A stretch of 64,000 nt of DNA from Meta bourneti (GCA_933210815.1 OW119924.1:45027748-45091747); one strand, 5' to 3'; positions 12,169-24,377 are shown, counted from the stretch's first letter. Made by a program: numbers and translations. Notes: a model not told the origin generated them from the letters alone.

Positions 12169-12277
12169 CAATCGACTTGAATTGGTGGAGTCCCTGAGTA
12201 TTCACAGATGAAAGATACTGAATCATTGTACTTTGCATAGCAATCTTTCAGAGTCAGTGTAATCAAAGGGGTTTCAC
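12169..12277 (-). CDS. Ig domain 11, first half
   Basis: ETPLITLTLKDCYAKYNDSV, then SFICEYSGTPPIQVDW. Has the B-strand Cys. Phase 1 in, phase 2 out at GTATGT, splitting the conserved Trp codon. Its partner lies 6.7 kb away at 5425. Confidence 0.85.
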
Positions 12278-12386
12278 CTATAAAATTTAACGAAATTGTA
12301 ATGAAAATAAATAAATTTATCATAACATCAATGATGAGAGCTATGTTATAAGATAGATATAAAAACAAATATTTTTGCTCATAAAT

Positions 12387-12389
<3 letters not shown>

Positions 12390-12451
<62 letters not shown>
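12390..12451. repeat. Compound microsatellite (AC)n(AT)n(AG)n
   Basis: Three adjoining dinucleotide runs on the plus strand, just upstream (gene sense) of the Ig exon at 12277. Likely polymorphic in length. Confidence 0.95.
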
Positions 12452-12617
12452 CCATCACCACAAATCAAAAAGGAGAAAGCAAATAAAAACAAAAACAAAA
12501 TGCAAATAATAACAAGAACAAAAATAAGAACAAAAAAGGAGCAAAGTAACAACAATAATATTGACCCTTTAGATGAACAGCGCTGACAGCCGCAGAGAAC
12601 AAATAAAGGGAAATAAT

Positions 12618-13212
12618 AAGTAAAACTACCTATAACTATATAATAACTATATATAATAACTAACTACCTATAACTATATAACATAACTATATAATTATTT
12701 TTTTCACTTTTGCCCTCGTTTTTTTCCTTCAATTTCATCACTGCCCACAATCTTTACTCCTTGTCACAATTTTATTTTCTTGTTAAAATTTACCTTTCTT
12801 CCCTCCCTTTCATTTGCACTAAATTGTTCACATTATCTCCAAGCCACCCTCTTTCTTTTTTAAATCCGTTATTCTACATAATACGGATCTGGCAATGTTT
12901 TGCTCTCCTGGCTTGCCGGCAACTTTCGGTAAGGTATTACTTTGCTGTTCTTTTGATTCCAACCTTGGTAACAGGTATTACTTTTATGATTTTTTTCTCT
13001 CTGGTAGTACTTTGAGTTTTCGGGGGGTAACTTATGTTGATCTCTTCGGCCTGGCCTCACATAAGTACAGAAAAAACTCAAAGCATCGCATTTTCAAGTG
13101 ACAACCTGGCCTTGCTCCCCTTGAAAAAGTAGGCAGGCTCACACTTAACATTTACATATTTTATTTCATTTTGTTCCTCGGGGAAATCTATTCTATTCTT
13201 AAGGTAGTTTTA

Positions 13213-13215
<3 letters not shown>
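12618..13215. repeat. Block bounded by 14-bp inverted repeats
   Basis: AAGTAAAACTACCT at 12618-12631 and its exact reverse complement at 13202-13215. The interior is pyrimidine-rich and unlike the flanks. Possibly a small non-autonomous transposon; no target duplication was established. Confidence 0.45.

Positions 13216-13242
<27 letters not shown>
13216..13242. repeat. (TA)n microsatellite
   Basis: TA dinucleotide run directly after the right inverted repeat of the preceding block. Confidence 0.9.
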
Positions 13243-13245
<3 letters not shown>

Positions 13246-14696
13246 TTAAAGGTAAACCACTTCAATCAAAAATAAAAATGGAATTAGTAAGAAGTTTGTT
13301 TCTAAAATGTAAAATTTTATAGCATAAGAAACTAATTGAGACGACATTTTTTGGAGACATTAAATGTTTATTTTCATGATGATATGAAATATATTGTCAT
13401 TGCAATCTGCTTGAAAATATAACACATCAAAATTGGCACAGAGTAGAAACTCATTAGGCTGACAATTTTCGATAATGTGTTTTTTGACATTAGTTGGTTA
13501 TTTTCATGGTGATGAGAAATTATAATCTGTTTGAAGACTTATCGAAAGGCTTATAATTTTCATTTTTGGCCTAAATTTGAATAGTTAGTCTTTAACCGTC
13601 TGCACTGTAAAATATATTTTTTATCAATTAATGAGATTTTGCTCTAGGCTGACGATATGTGCAGGACTTTTATTGTGAGTGAGTGGTGCACACAAAAAAG
13701 ATTATCAAAGCATTTCTTTTATTTCTTTAATTGCTTTATATTGAGTTATAAGTTTTGGAGGTCCAATTGATTTTTAAATTCCGTTAATATTTTTCTTTTA
13801 AATTTTATCTTTTTCTATTAAAAGTAAGTTTTTTCTATGATTAGAATTAGAAATTGCATGAGCATTTTCTTAAAGCATAAAATATGTTTACAATATCTAC
13901 ATGTGGTAACATGAAGGTCACAACATTCTAGCAACGTAATTCCCAGACAAAGCGATACCTCTACAAAGCGATACAAGCACCTTTCCATCAACTCTACAAC
14001 TGATTTTTCAATTTGATATCAAACATCAACCAAAACTTCAGAACCAGCTTTTATTCGTTTTCTAAGTTAAACATAGGATACGATAACATTTTTCGTGGGT
14101 TCCATTCATATACACACGAAAAATATTTTGCACACACACTTCTCAAAAATATATTGAAAATTAATAGTTAGATTAACTTCAAGAACAAAACATTAAGGCA
14201 TCTCATTCAAATAACACTACATCGATTTAATGTCAAACTTTATTCATATACATTTCAAATAAGTAGTACTTTGAAAACGTCTTTGCTAGCCAAAGAATTT
14301 TACCATCGATCAAAATGTTCCGTAGGGCCCCTATATCTGCACTCTAGGCCCCAGTTCCAAATTGGATGATAGACCCCTTTGTGAAATTCACTATTTTGTG
14401 CATGAATGAATTCGCTAGTTCTCTATGTTTAACTTGCACAAATGTAAAACATTTTCTCCTTTTCTTACTCACCTTTATTATTGTAAACACAAAAAAATAT
14501 TTAACTTTTTAAACCTACAATACAGACTGCTCATTCTGAAATAAAATGTTTACATGTTCCGGGGAGATATCCGGTTGACCCCCATAATGGTCCTCATGCA
14601 TCCATTTATTGGTTTTAAATTCTCGTTTTCTTTCGTAAATAAATCGCACTTCTTTCAAACAAATCAAACAATAAAAGATATCCAATAACTGCTTAC

Positions 14697-14990
14697 CTTG
14701 AAGCACTCTTAAGCTGATTACATTCGATTCTTCACTAGGCACGCTGACACCATGTGCATTCTCGCTACTAACCCGAAATCGGTATTCTCTTTCCGAGGCT
14801 AGACCAACCACCAAGTACGTCGTCAGGATCACCAGTTCGCGATTGCACGGCAACCATAGGTCGTTCTTCGGCTCGGATCTCTCAATCACATAATTCAGGC
14901 CCTCATAGCCATCCGGAATGCTCCACTCCAAGAAGACAGAGTCGTCACCTTTAGCTTCTGCTAAGGGCTTGGAGGGCTTAGGTGGCTTCT
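14697..14990 (-). CDS. Fn3 domain 7 (one exon)
   Basis: KPPKPSKPLAEAKGDDSVFL, then EWSIPDGYEGLNYVIERSEP, LWLPCN and SEREYRFRVSSENAHGVSVP. Phase 1 to 1, donor GTAAGC. GC content is higher than that of the introns around it. Confidence 0.88.
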
Positions 14991-15119
14991 CTAGACACAG
15001 AAAACATTGGACACTGCATCAGATATACACAAATTAAATAACACGAAACAATAAGGGACAAGTACCCATTTTAAAATACAATGGATTTAGTGAGCATAAG
15101 CTGTCCAGAAATTTCCAAT

Positions 15120-15860
15120 TGGGGAGGTTCACCAAAATTCTTACAATCCCTTATTAGATAAATAGTAATCAGTCCAAATTTGGAGCTTTCTGCATTTACA
15201 AATAAAATAAAAATTATTTAAGTCAATATTAGACTCAACAAAATAATATTTTCTGTATACTCAATGAAATAAGCATTATTTTAGCAAAACTATGCTATTA
15301 ACTTGAGAGGAATGAGAGTAAAAATAAAAACATAATTCTGTGTAGTAGACCGAAATGTTAATTTGTGAGTTCCTAAATCCTCAATGCTGTTTTTATGACT
15401 AAAAATGTTAAAAGACAAGGATTAATAAATCGTTCTTTTTTTATAAAAATGGAATCAGAAATATGTCTATTCCAAGAATGAACATTTAAATGTTTAAAGT
15501 TCCAATGAATGGGAGGACTCGGCCATCATACATACCTGTAAACCTCCAATTGGGACCACTGTTAAATAGGATTATTTTTCTACATACTATAGTTTTATGC
15601 TTACGAGACTTTTATGAAGTTATAGATCCTGTATGCTGTTTTTATGACTGTAGTTCTTATAAAACACGGATTGGTAAATTGTTGCTTTGATAACGATGGA
15701 GTAAGATATATATTAATTCTCTGAATAAACGTTTAAATCTTTAAGTTAATGGGAGAGACTACGAACCCATAACCCCCAACTTGGGAACACCATTGTTAGG
15801 GAGGATTATTTTTCTACTTACTACTTTTTACTTTTATGCGAACGAGGCTTTTATTAAGTA
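15120..15860. repeat. Degenerate tandem copies of an exon/intron junction
   Basis: The plus-strand block GGATTATTTTTCTAC plus TTTTATGC, ACGAG and CTTTTAT occurs at 15802-15853 (exon end) and again at 15572-15615. A companion block ATGCTGTTTTTATGACT occurs at 15383 and 15632. The period is about 230-250 bp; a weaker third copy may start near 15120. Confidence 0.65.
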
Positions 15861-15984
15861 AGCCTTCGCTTCGGCCAGCCTCATTTTGTGCATAAACTCG
15901 AAACTGATAAATGTGAGATGTCTCCAGGCCTCTGACTATGAAATCTGTAGCTTGCCCATCAGACCAGAAGCACGTTTTTCGTAC
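15822..15984 (-). CDS. Fn3 domain 6, second half
   Basis: VRKTCFWSDGQATDFIVRGL, then HIYQFRVYAQNEAGRSEGLL. Phase 0 to 1 at a perfect GTAAGT. The last part of this exon and its intron flank are duplicated in degenerate form upstream in plus coordinates (15551-15620). Confidence 0.85.
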
Positions 15985-16280
15985 CTGCAAAAAATTAGTA
16001 TGATTCCATGTATGTACGTATTTTATATGCGTACAAAATGTAATGATACCAATAACACAGGCATCCGTTTCATAATTTCTTGTATTCAACTTATTTTTTA
16101 GCAAAAATGCAGAAAAACATTTATCTTAATTTTACAACAGTTGTATGTTACTTTTATCGCATTTTTTAATGACAATACCTTTGATCATGATTTACTAATG
16201 AGATAAGTTTAATGATAAGATATTTTGATACAGATAGAAAATTTTGAGTTTCTCTAATATGTTAATGCTAATATACATAC

Positions 16281-16435
16281 ATCCATGTGAAGGACATCCT
16301 TTGCTTCAATGACATAACCCTGAATAGGTCCACCATTATCTTCCAAAGGAGGTTTCCATGACAAATGAACAGAATCATCTCTGACGTCGCTTATTATCAG
16401 TGGTCCCTCGGGTCGACTCGGCTCTACGATCATAC
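16281..16435 (-). CDS. Fn3 domain 6, first half (downstream cluster)
   Basis: MIVEPSRPEGPLIISDVRDD, then HLSWKPPLEDNGGPIQGYVI. Acceptor TTTTCAAG, phase 1; the donor GTATGT leaves phase 0. The first full codon is ATG, so this could also be the first coding exon of a separate gene after a 5'-UTR intron. Phase and module style equal the upstream exons. Confidence 0.82.
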
Positions 16436-19400
16436 CTTGAAAAATAAATTTTCAGGACGCAATTATTTCATGAATCGAAGTCTTTGATCGTTATTAGTTA
16501 CCAAGAATTCGCTCATTCACAATGTGTATAGCGATTGTTCCTTTAAACAAAAATTATTTTTTATCTCTATTAGGGTCGTACTTGAACGGCGTGCACTTGC
16601 ACGTTGTCCAGAAAACAATTAGGGTGGTTAACTTAAAATCAGAAAATTAATAAAAATAAAGGCAAAGAATATTTAGAAATAAAATATTGATGCATTATTT
16701 CCATAAATGAGCAGAACATGATACGTACTATTAAATTCAATATTTCTGATCGATAGTTTTAGTATTGTCTATACGAGTGATAAGTAATATTTATGAATCC
16801 ACTGGTATTTTGATTTGAATTCTAATTCAAAGATATTTATAGCGATTTATTTGGAATATATCAAAGGTTTTTTAGAAGAGATGGGATGTTGGCTTGTTGA
16901 GGTTTTTGCACATGGACAGCGTATATTTCAGGAACGGTCCTGATCCTTGTTAATCTCACAACTAACAACAATTTTATTTAGTAATCACAATTTAACTATA
17001 AAAGTAATAAATAAAATTAAAATAAGTTGAAATTCTTGTGTAATTAAAAGGCAATGAGGTACATGAGGGGAAATGGTATAATAAGCAATAAAGTAGTTAT
17101 TTCATCTGTAAGAGACATAAGTGCACTGTCATTCATAATCTAGAAGAGAGATATAATTATTATAATAGTATTTTTATCATCAACATTAAAAAACTATTAT
17201 GGTAGTAGTTTTATTTCCTTAAATGAAGGAAGTTGAAAAATGAAGGAATATCTTACCTTGAGAATTTGTTGAAAAGCATGTAAAATTATTTTTCGATGTG
17301 AACTATAGAAGTCAAGAATACACTTACGTCTTGTGAACATAATATATAATGCTGCAAGATCTCGACAGGTAATTTTCAAAACCTATCAGAATTTGCATAA
17401 AACACCTTTATGTAGGTAGAAGGTACCCATATTCTGTTTTTAGCTTCAGTCCGTTTTTAAGTAGTATTTTTTGTTTCTACATGCCGAAAATGTTACGTCC
17501 CTTTACTCTATTCACAAGAGAACAAAAATAATAATATATTGAAATTTGAAATAAATAGATTGCACTCCAGATGTTCTCGTTCAAACGACGAAATTTTGTG
17601 GTAACAAGTCCTAGAAGAAGTGTTCGACCATTCTCCACTGTGAGGGGAGACGCTATCTTTTATCTGGCCCCGAAAACACCACTGTGTTAAAATATCATAC
17701 AATCTTCCCCGGTTTTTTACTCTTTTGATATCACTCTTATGTTCTGTCATACTATATTTTAAAAATAATTTTAATGTCACATTGTTCTGCCATGGTTTCT
17801 TCACGTCAATGCGAGCAAGCTTCCTAAATGTCCTACAGAAAGGCATGTTCCCCTTAGTTCATGGTGGGTGTGGTGTGACAAAACCTCCTCTGCTGCCATG
17901 CGTTAACACTGAGACTGGGTCTTGTTTTCTGTAACTGAGATCTTGTTTTCTGTATAAGATTTCAGGATTTCACGAATAAAAATTCCAACAAATGAATTTC
18001 GAATTTATATTACTTGTTTGGTCAATGCCAATTAGAATAAACGCCTGACTGTGCCAAAATGGCGAGAAACTACATTTTAAGGTAACCCCTATATGTGCCA
18101 AGCGAGAGCATTTGGGTAGGAGAAGTAAATTCTTCGCATTCCGCGTTTGCACTGAAATTCCTTTTATACGTCCACAAGCTAGTATTAGAGGGGAAAAAAT
18201 GTTCTATTTAGCAAGTTTTTTAAATTCTTTTAATATCACATTTTTATTTTGTCAAACTGTGATACACGAAAACACAGTTTGATGTTTTCTTTTAAATGAT
18301 TAAACAAAAGGGAGAAAAAAGGGTGTGGTTATTTCTTAAAAAGAAGCAATATCGCATCACCTTCTTCACTTGCTCCCTATCAAGTTATTGGATTTTCTCA
18401 ATGGAAACAAGATCCACTCACGAAGAAAATAAATTCGAACCATCAATGGAGCTAGAGAATAAAATGTCCCTCTCTAGAGCAGCTCAAGCATGTATCCGAT
18501 TCCTATTTGGAGATCTTACTCGACTAGCTTAAGTGCAGGACATCTTTGGAGGAGGTGATCTATTGGTTGGATTCTGTGATGAATTGCATTGTCGAAAAAT
18601 TGGACGAAAATAAAGTTTGATATCAAGCACCAACAGCAAGTCTGGGGTGGTAAAGTGGGCATGGGATTGGATTTGTAGTGACCACTACATTATAGCGTTT
18701 ATGTCAGACTTGTGAATATAAATGTTCAAGCAGTGCATGCTTCGCTGCTACTGCTACTACCATCGTACTTGTATGCTTTGTTTGATTCGTGTAAAGTTTC
18801 TGATCAATTCTTAATTCAAATTTTTAGCTATTGATAGTGTTTCGACTTGTATCAGGAAAACTTCCTGACTTGTAAAGGAGTCAAAAAGATAAGGACCTCA
18901 ACTTATCCTTAGATTTCTCACTCAGCGGGAGCGTAGATCAGGTTCGAGGCCGAAACGATCTATTGTGCACGTTAAATTTGTAGGCCGAGTCCTCCCGGTG
19001 GGCGGATGGCATGTAGTGGGATAAGAGTTGATAGCCCCTGTGAGCTACGATAAATATTTGGTGTGTATATTTTACTTCGACTTTTTAAAAGGGAAAATTC
19101 CCAACATAAATTAGATACTTGTTTGGTTCTGCACTTCCACTTATTAGCGGTACCTCTTTTAGGAAGACATAAAGTTCTGAACACCCCTCAATCATTCCTT
19201 TTTTCTGGTGTTATTTAAATTGCGATGTAGTTTCTTTCTTTCTGGGATATATCCATTTCCATACCCGGTTCGAGAAGTTACTTTCCATGCACGGAACAGG
19301 GTCATCGAGTCCATGACCATAGTATCATAGTGAACAGATTTAGCTTTTTAGGAAGCCCATTTTATAATTTTTTAACGTCAATTAATCCTGAATTACGTTT

Positions 19401-19769
19401 TTGTATTGAATATGTACCTTCAAATATCACCAATTAATGGGATTCTGAACAAAATAGTTGTCACTATTCATGGAAAGAACCGGGCTGAGTATAGACTCTA
19501 CTCTCTCAGCGGTTTACATTTGTTCAAGTCTTATGCTCCGTTCTTGAATAAATCTTAGCGAAGATATGTTCTCCCTGGTTGAATGTTTCGAAGTCTTAGT
19601 CTTGTCGAAAACTGCAATCTGATAATCGTGGGCAATATGGAATAATATTAAGCCTTGCAATTAAGAAAAGCGATCATAAAAAATAGTGGGTTGGTTGGGT
19701 TCTACGATTCAAGGGGCCATATTATGCCAATCTACAACAAACAAAAGATAGATAGCGTCAAGTAAATGG

Positions 19770-21143
19770 ATATGGGTCATTCCATGTCAAACCTCACAGT
19801 CCACAACCCGAACAAATGCTATTTTTTTTAAACTTGCCGATTTTATTACCCAAACACATAAATTAATTTAGGAAAATTTTAACTTTCTACTTGCAATATT
19901 TTTTATTCATATTAATTTTAAATTTGAAAAATCGTTCAATTTTTTTATGATTTTCGAATTGCTAACTCTCCCGTATGTCTGGATCTAAATGTTCGATCGA
20001 ACTAAATTAAGGATTATTTTGTAGATAAATGTACACACAGCTTTTCTAATGACGTATAGCATGATCTTCTGAATGACCTTTCTAGTTTTAAGATCATGTA
20101 ATTTTATTTTTAACCTTGAATAACAAAATAAATATTTATTTTTTCTAAAAAGTATATGTTAGAAGTTTGTTAATTACCTTTTTTTTCTTTCTGAAAGTTT
20201 CAAGGTGGGACACGCATGGGTTCGTAATTAAAATATATTTCAATTAAATAGTAATTGGTGATTTATGAATTAACGTTGCACTAGAGCAACACAACGTACT
20301 ATTGACGACGGTCCTGGATCAATCCCGAAGGGAAAGGTCCGAGGACAACACCACGTAATTTTGAACCACGGTCAGATGTCGGCTGGCCCCCCACTTTCCA
20401 AACTACCACACCACGCCAACGTGAGGACATTTGAGGCCACGACAGATTTAACATGCACCAGCCCTCTTTGTACACGACGGTCTTTTGGTTGGATTCAAAC
20501 TCGCAACCCTCCGGTTGCTAGTCCGTAGGGTTGCGAGTTTGTTTGCTAGTCCGGTTTCCAACTGGGTCACAGCGGCCCTTTGAATTAAATAGAGTGATGG
20601 TAATCAGTACTCATAAAACCTGTATCGTTTAACCAAATATTCCGATTGAGATGAAATGGGACTTATTTTGTAGATAAACACATAGTCTATGACATATTAC
20701 ATGATTCATTTGTATTAGTTTTTTAAACAACGTATGCAATATTAAAAAACACAATTGCTTTAGAAAAATTAGAGCATAAGCTTTTTCGAAATTCAGGGTA
20801 AAAGGACAAACTGAATGACTGAATTTAAAAAATCACTCAGAAGGTCATATTATTACATCATTAGAAAGGTTGTACATTTATCTACAAAATAAGCTATAAT
20901 TTAGTCCATTTGAACAATTAGATCCGGAGAAATAGCTAAAAATATTTAAAAATTGTAAAATCATGATAATTTGTCAAATTTTTTAAAATAAAATGTTTTA
21001 AAATACAAAACCTATTGTAAGTAGGAAGCTAAAATAAGCCAGAATTTATAGTATGTGGTTGGACAAAAAAGTTACCATGTTTTGAAGGCGGTCGGGTTGA
21101 AAATACCGCTTTTTCGTATGGTTTGACATATAATGACCCATAT
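19770..21143. mobile_element. Fold-back (long-TIR) element
   Basis: The left end TATGGGTCATTCCATGTCAA matches the right end's reverse complement, TATGGGTCATTATATGTCAA. The arms are long: TTTTGTAGATAAATGTACA and TTTCTAATGA blocks near 20010-20060 recur inverted near 20860-20900. A third related block lies at 20660-20700. No coding sequence, so non-autonomous. Confidence 0.75.
20272..20582 (-). mobile_element. SINE family C, full copy inside the fold-back
   Basis: The head on the minus strand has CTGTGACCCAGTTGG (A-box-like) and GCGAGTTTGAATCCAACC (B-box-like). The body runs to TGTTGCTCTAGTGCAACGTT near 20272. Lies between the arms of the fold-back element, so it inserted later. Confidence 0.75.
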
Positions 21144-22246
21144 ACATACACAAGGAAAACTTTACTGACACAGAAGAGACAAATACAGCCAGGGTAAGTT
21201 ACAGGCATCGAACCTGCGCCACCTATAACTCGCATTTTGTTAGGTGCTATTGGATGTTTGGCTTCTCACTTCCTGGACTAGTGAAGACTATGCATATAAA
21301 TACTCTAGTTATATTAAGGTTGCTAAGGTTTCTCTCACACATTTGAAAAAATGATGCCTAGGAGTGCAACGAGTGAGACATAAGGGTGCCTACTGCCACT
21401 TAAAAATTAATTAACTATATTCATATAAGGTAATAAATCTTCGCTCCAAGTCCCTTTAAAAAAACACTCTTATAGCACAATGCTTAGTATAGAGTAGTTT
21501 TAACACTGTGCACACTAGTATGAATGAGGGTTAAATTTCCTAAAATAACATTGATTTCCAACGCGCAATATTGTTACTATCATTGTGAAGAAGTTTTTCA
21601 CTTTTATTGAATTTTAAGCAATGAAAATTAATAGTTAAACTATCAAATATTTTACAGAACAAAAAAATTACAAACAATGAAATGAAAAAGTACTAAACTG
21701 AAAGGGATATACTAATTTATTGCACATAACACAACATTTAAACAACCAAATATCACATTACTGGGACTAAGGAAATCCAAAATTATAAATATTTCAGATT
21801 TACGTTTAACATCATCACTGATGCACAGGAACAAATAAACATCGTTTAAGTAATGTGTACACAGAAGACATTTGTAATCATGAATTTGTCAGATTCATTC
21901 ATAGGTACTTCAAGCTTCGTACCTATACTATATAGTCTTTGTCCGTGGTAAAAAGAGTTAGAGCATTCAACAGCTCTGCAGTAAAAATATGTTACACTAT
22001 ATATCTGTACAAACTAGGGTCAACTGCCAGAGAGACCCAAGTATTAAAAAATGCAACAGATTCAAAATCTGGGATAACACAACTGAAATAATTTTTAGTT
22101 TAAATACATACATTTTTTGAATATGTAACGTCCTTCAAACCACTTTGGGAAAACTTCAGGTGAATCAGAGTAGTAGCTAATAATCATTATGTTAATAAAA
22201 AAAAACATAAACTTTGGCAGCGCATGACTAGCCCTAAGAAAACTTG

Positions 22247-22252
22247 TTTATT
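22247..22252 (-). promoter_or_regulatory. Possible poly(A) signal
   Basis: AATAAA on the minus strand, 173 nt after the stop of the candidate terminal exon. Such hexamers are frequent in AT-rich DNA; another lies at 21721-21716. Confidence 0.3.
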
Positions 22253-22424
22253 TATCTCAAGATTATACCGTAAAAGTTATCTATCTTACTCTATCGAGTA
22301 CACTAAACTGTGTTAGAATTAGTAGCAAAACGAATTCAATCACTGTGGTGTGTAAGGACATGTGGATCAGGGCAAAAGATATCCCAGACTTTGAAAATGC
22401 TGCTCTATCACATTGTATGCAGAG

Positions 22425-22618
22425 TTATTTCGAAAGAGTCTCTGCTAGGTGCCATATACGAAAGAAGTACTCATTCCTTCCAGCAAGAATGTGTTTGGTG
22501 TAGCTACGCAGAAGTGGCTCCACGTTTGCTTCGCGGATCCAGGACGAAGAGGTTTCTGTACTGTAACTAACTGATATTGTCTTGTCATCAATATCTGGCA
22601 TATCAGATTCTTTGAACC
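22425..22618 (-). CDS. sls: Candidate terminal exon, 63-residue tail
   Basis: The acceptor is TTCTTATAACAG. Phase 1 matches the donor at 24227 and gives Gly at the junction. The frame runs 63 residues to TAA (22427-22425). Visible motifs are SDMPDIDD, TETSSSWIREANVEPLLRSY and AGRNEYFFRIWH. It is not an Fn3 or Ig domain. AATAAA occurs on the minus strand at 22252-22247, about 173 nt past the stop. Drosophila Sallimus ends soon after its Fn3 run, so this may be the ancestral C-terminus. The tail's acidic start and basic/aromatic end look constrained rather than random, but conservation is untested. Confidence 0.65.
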
Positions 22619-24226
22619 CTGTTATAAGAAGACAAGGTTAGCTGTCGATGAGATAATTAATTATTAAGATACTCTTTTAGAAAGTTATAATGTAATTTGA
22701 TAAATTAAAATTATTCTTTTTCTTTATTTATTCTTCATATTTTACCTACAGTAAACGCTTTTACATTTCAATTATTCAAAAGTTCTACAGATCATCCATA
22801 ACTAGGAAAATGTTCTTAGTTCAAATTGACAAACTTATTAATTCATATCATGGGGCTATTATATTTCTTTGAAATGCTCTAAACAAATTTTGTCTATACA
22901 CTTGTAATATTAATACATTACATCATAACATTGCTATAATTAGACAATTTTGTGTTTTAGAAATATATACAGTATATCGTTATTTACAATTAATACTTTA
23001 GTAATTTTACTTCAATGCCAAGTTTGAATCTGATGGAAATTTGACAGTTGCTCGCAAGGAAATGAGATTGAATTCTTTTTCTTGTGTCCTGTGATTTTTT
23101 TATTTAGTTTCTTCATGTAAATCAATGGATGAAATAATTAAGTGTGAAATTGCATGAATTATTAAAAGAAAAATTCTGGTAAGAATATCATTGATGTGAT
23201 AATAGTTCATCAATAATGTAACTGTGAGGATTCAAAATATATAATGGGATCATAAATGTCATAAATTCTGATTGTCATTTTATCTTTTAGCAAAAAGTAA
23301 ACTACAACAGGTACATTTATAAAATATATGTTTTTGAAACATTTTCTTCAAAAGTGCTTGATTCGCACAGCAAGCAACAGAAGCAAGAAATAAAAGTAAC
23401 CTGATCATTAAAGTAACGAATTAAAATAACTAGTAATAATGGATACAAAAATTAAGCTGTTATAGAAAGTACGTAATCAATAATAAAAGGTGAAAGCTAA
23501 AGAATATGTGAAACAAATATTGTCAGAGTAAATAGCAAAATTTAACAACTGCCAAATTTAAGCATTAAATGCAAAATAGCACATAACTGATAGATAAATA
23601 GAATTTATGCACAACTGCAAGTTATTTATCATTCTCTTTAAATGGTCATAAAACGGAGTATTATTTAAACATAAAACGTTCAAGATATAAATTCTTCAAT
23701 GAATAAAAATTTAAGTCCAACTGATCAATAAAATGTTTTACACAATGAAATATGCATGAATAAATAAACAAGATTTCTAAGGGCTAGCCTACATTCCTAA
23801 TGTAATTTAATAAAACTGACAAAACTGGGTTGAGTTCTGAAATACTGTGTCATAACTACAGAACTAATAACTATTTCCAAAACTCTACATTATCTTATAC
23901 TATCAGATAAATATCATCAGATAAGTAACACTGACTGATTTAAAAAAATTAGACAACTACTCTTCTAGCCAATTTAGTAGTTTGATTTGATTATCAGAAG
24001 GGTGTTTTATTTAACATAACACAAATCAATGTGTTCGTCATTTTTAGTTTTTTATAATTTGAAATAGATGCTTTTAATGCATAACTGAATGCCTTTAAAT
24101 TTTTTTAGCTATAAGTAATTACTCCATTATGTGCTGGATTCGTTACTGGCAACCCATGTACTTTAATTTAATTCAATAATGATAAACACCCTATCAAGGA
24201 GACAAGATATAAAAAATATTTCATAC

Positions 24227-24377
24227 CTGCTGGACGAATGACTTTTACTGGCTCTTCTGGTTCTAAGGGATCACTGATACCCACTTCATTCCTGGCCATG
24301 ATTCGAATCATGTACTCTGAACCTTCTTGGAGATCTTTAATCTGTATCCTTTGTGTTTCACCATCTGTCTGTCCAAC
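24227..24377 (-). CDS. sls: Fn3 domain 5, second half
   Basis: VGQTDGETQRIQIKDLQEGS, then EYMIRIMARNEVGISDPL. Ends phase 1 at GTATGA. This donor fits both the exon at 22618 and the exon at 16435, so it is the branch point between the two possible 3' ends. Confidence 0.9.

Larger units (their letters stand above)
12280..14696 (-). other. Intron with microsatellites and repeats
   Basis: Contains the AC/AT/AG microsatellite (12390-12451), an inverted-repeat block (12618-13215) and a (TA)n run (13216-13242). Two diverged repeats share TTATTTTCATGRTGATRWGAAAT at about 13325-13420 and 13443-13545. The rest is AT-rich. Confidence 0.6.
19687..21250 (-). mobile_element. SINE family A interrupted by a fold-back element
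   Basis: 19687-19768 (GTTGGTTGGGTTCTACGATT, TCAAGTAA) and 21144-21250 (AAAACTTTACTGACACAGAA, AGGCATCGAACCTGC) are consecutive parts of one SINE as seen intact at 42249-42482. They are split by 19770-21143. Confidence 0.75.
16438..22424 (-). other. 6-kb gap between the two exon clusters
   Basis: Either a long intron or the 3' flank of one gene plus the 5' flank of the next. Holds the nested SINE/fold-back complex (19687-21250). An unassigned block at 17508-17960 has an open minus frame with no recognised domain. AT-rich filler makes up the rest. No clear promoter or first exon was found. Confidence 0.5.

Noticed and set aside
17280..17325. Segment with CTATAG and GTAAGA that could be an exon ahead of the downstream cluster
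   Set aside because: Carries an in-frame stop for the canonical phase and its end phase does not match the exon at 16435; could only be non-coding.
17508..17846. 112-residue minus-strand frame
   Set aside because: No recognisable domain, no splice support and no phase fit; left as unassigned sequence in the 6-kb gap.
18900..19010. Possible tRNA-like block (GGTTCGAGGCC)
   Set aside because: Only a weak B-box resemblance, with no second copy in the window and no cloverleaf.
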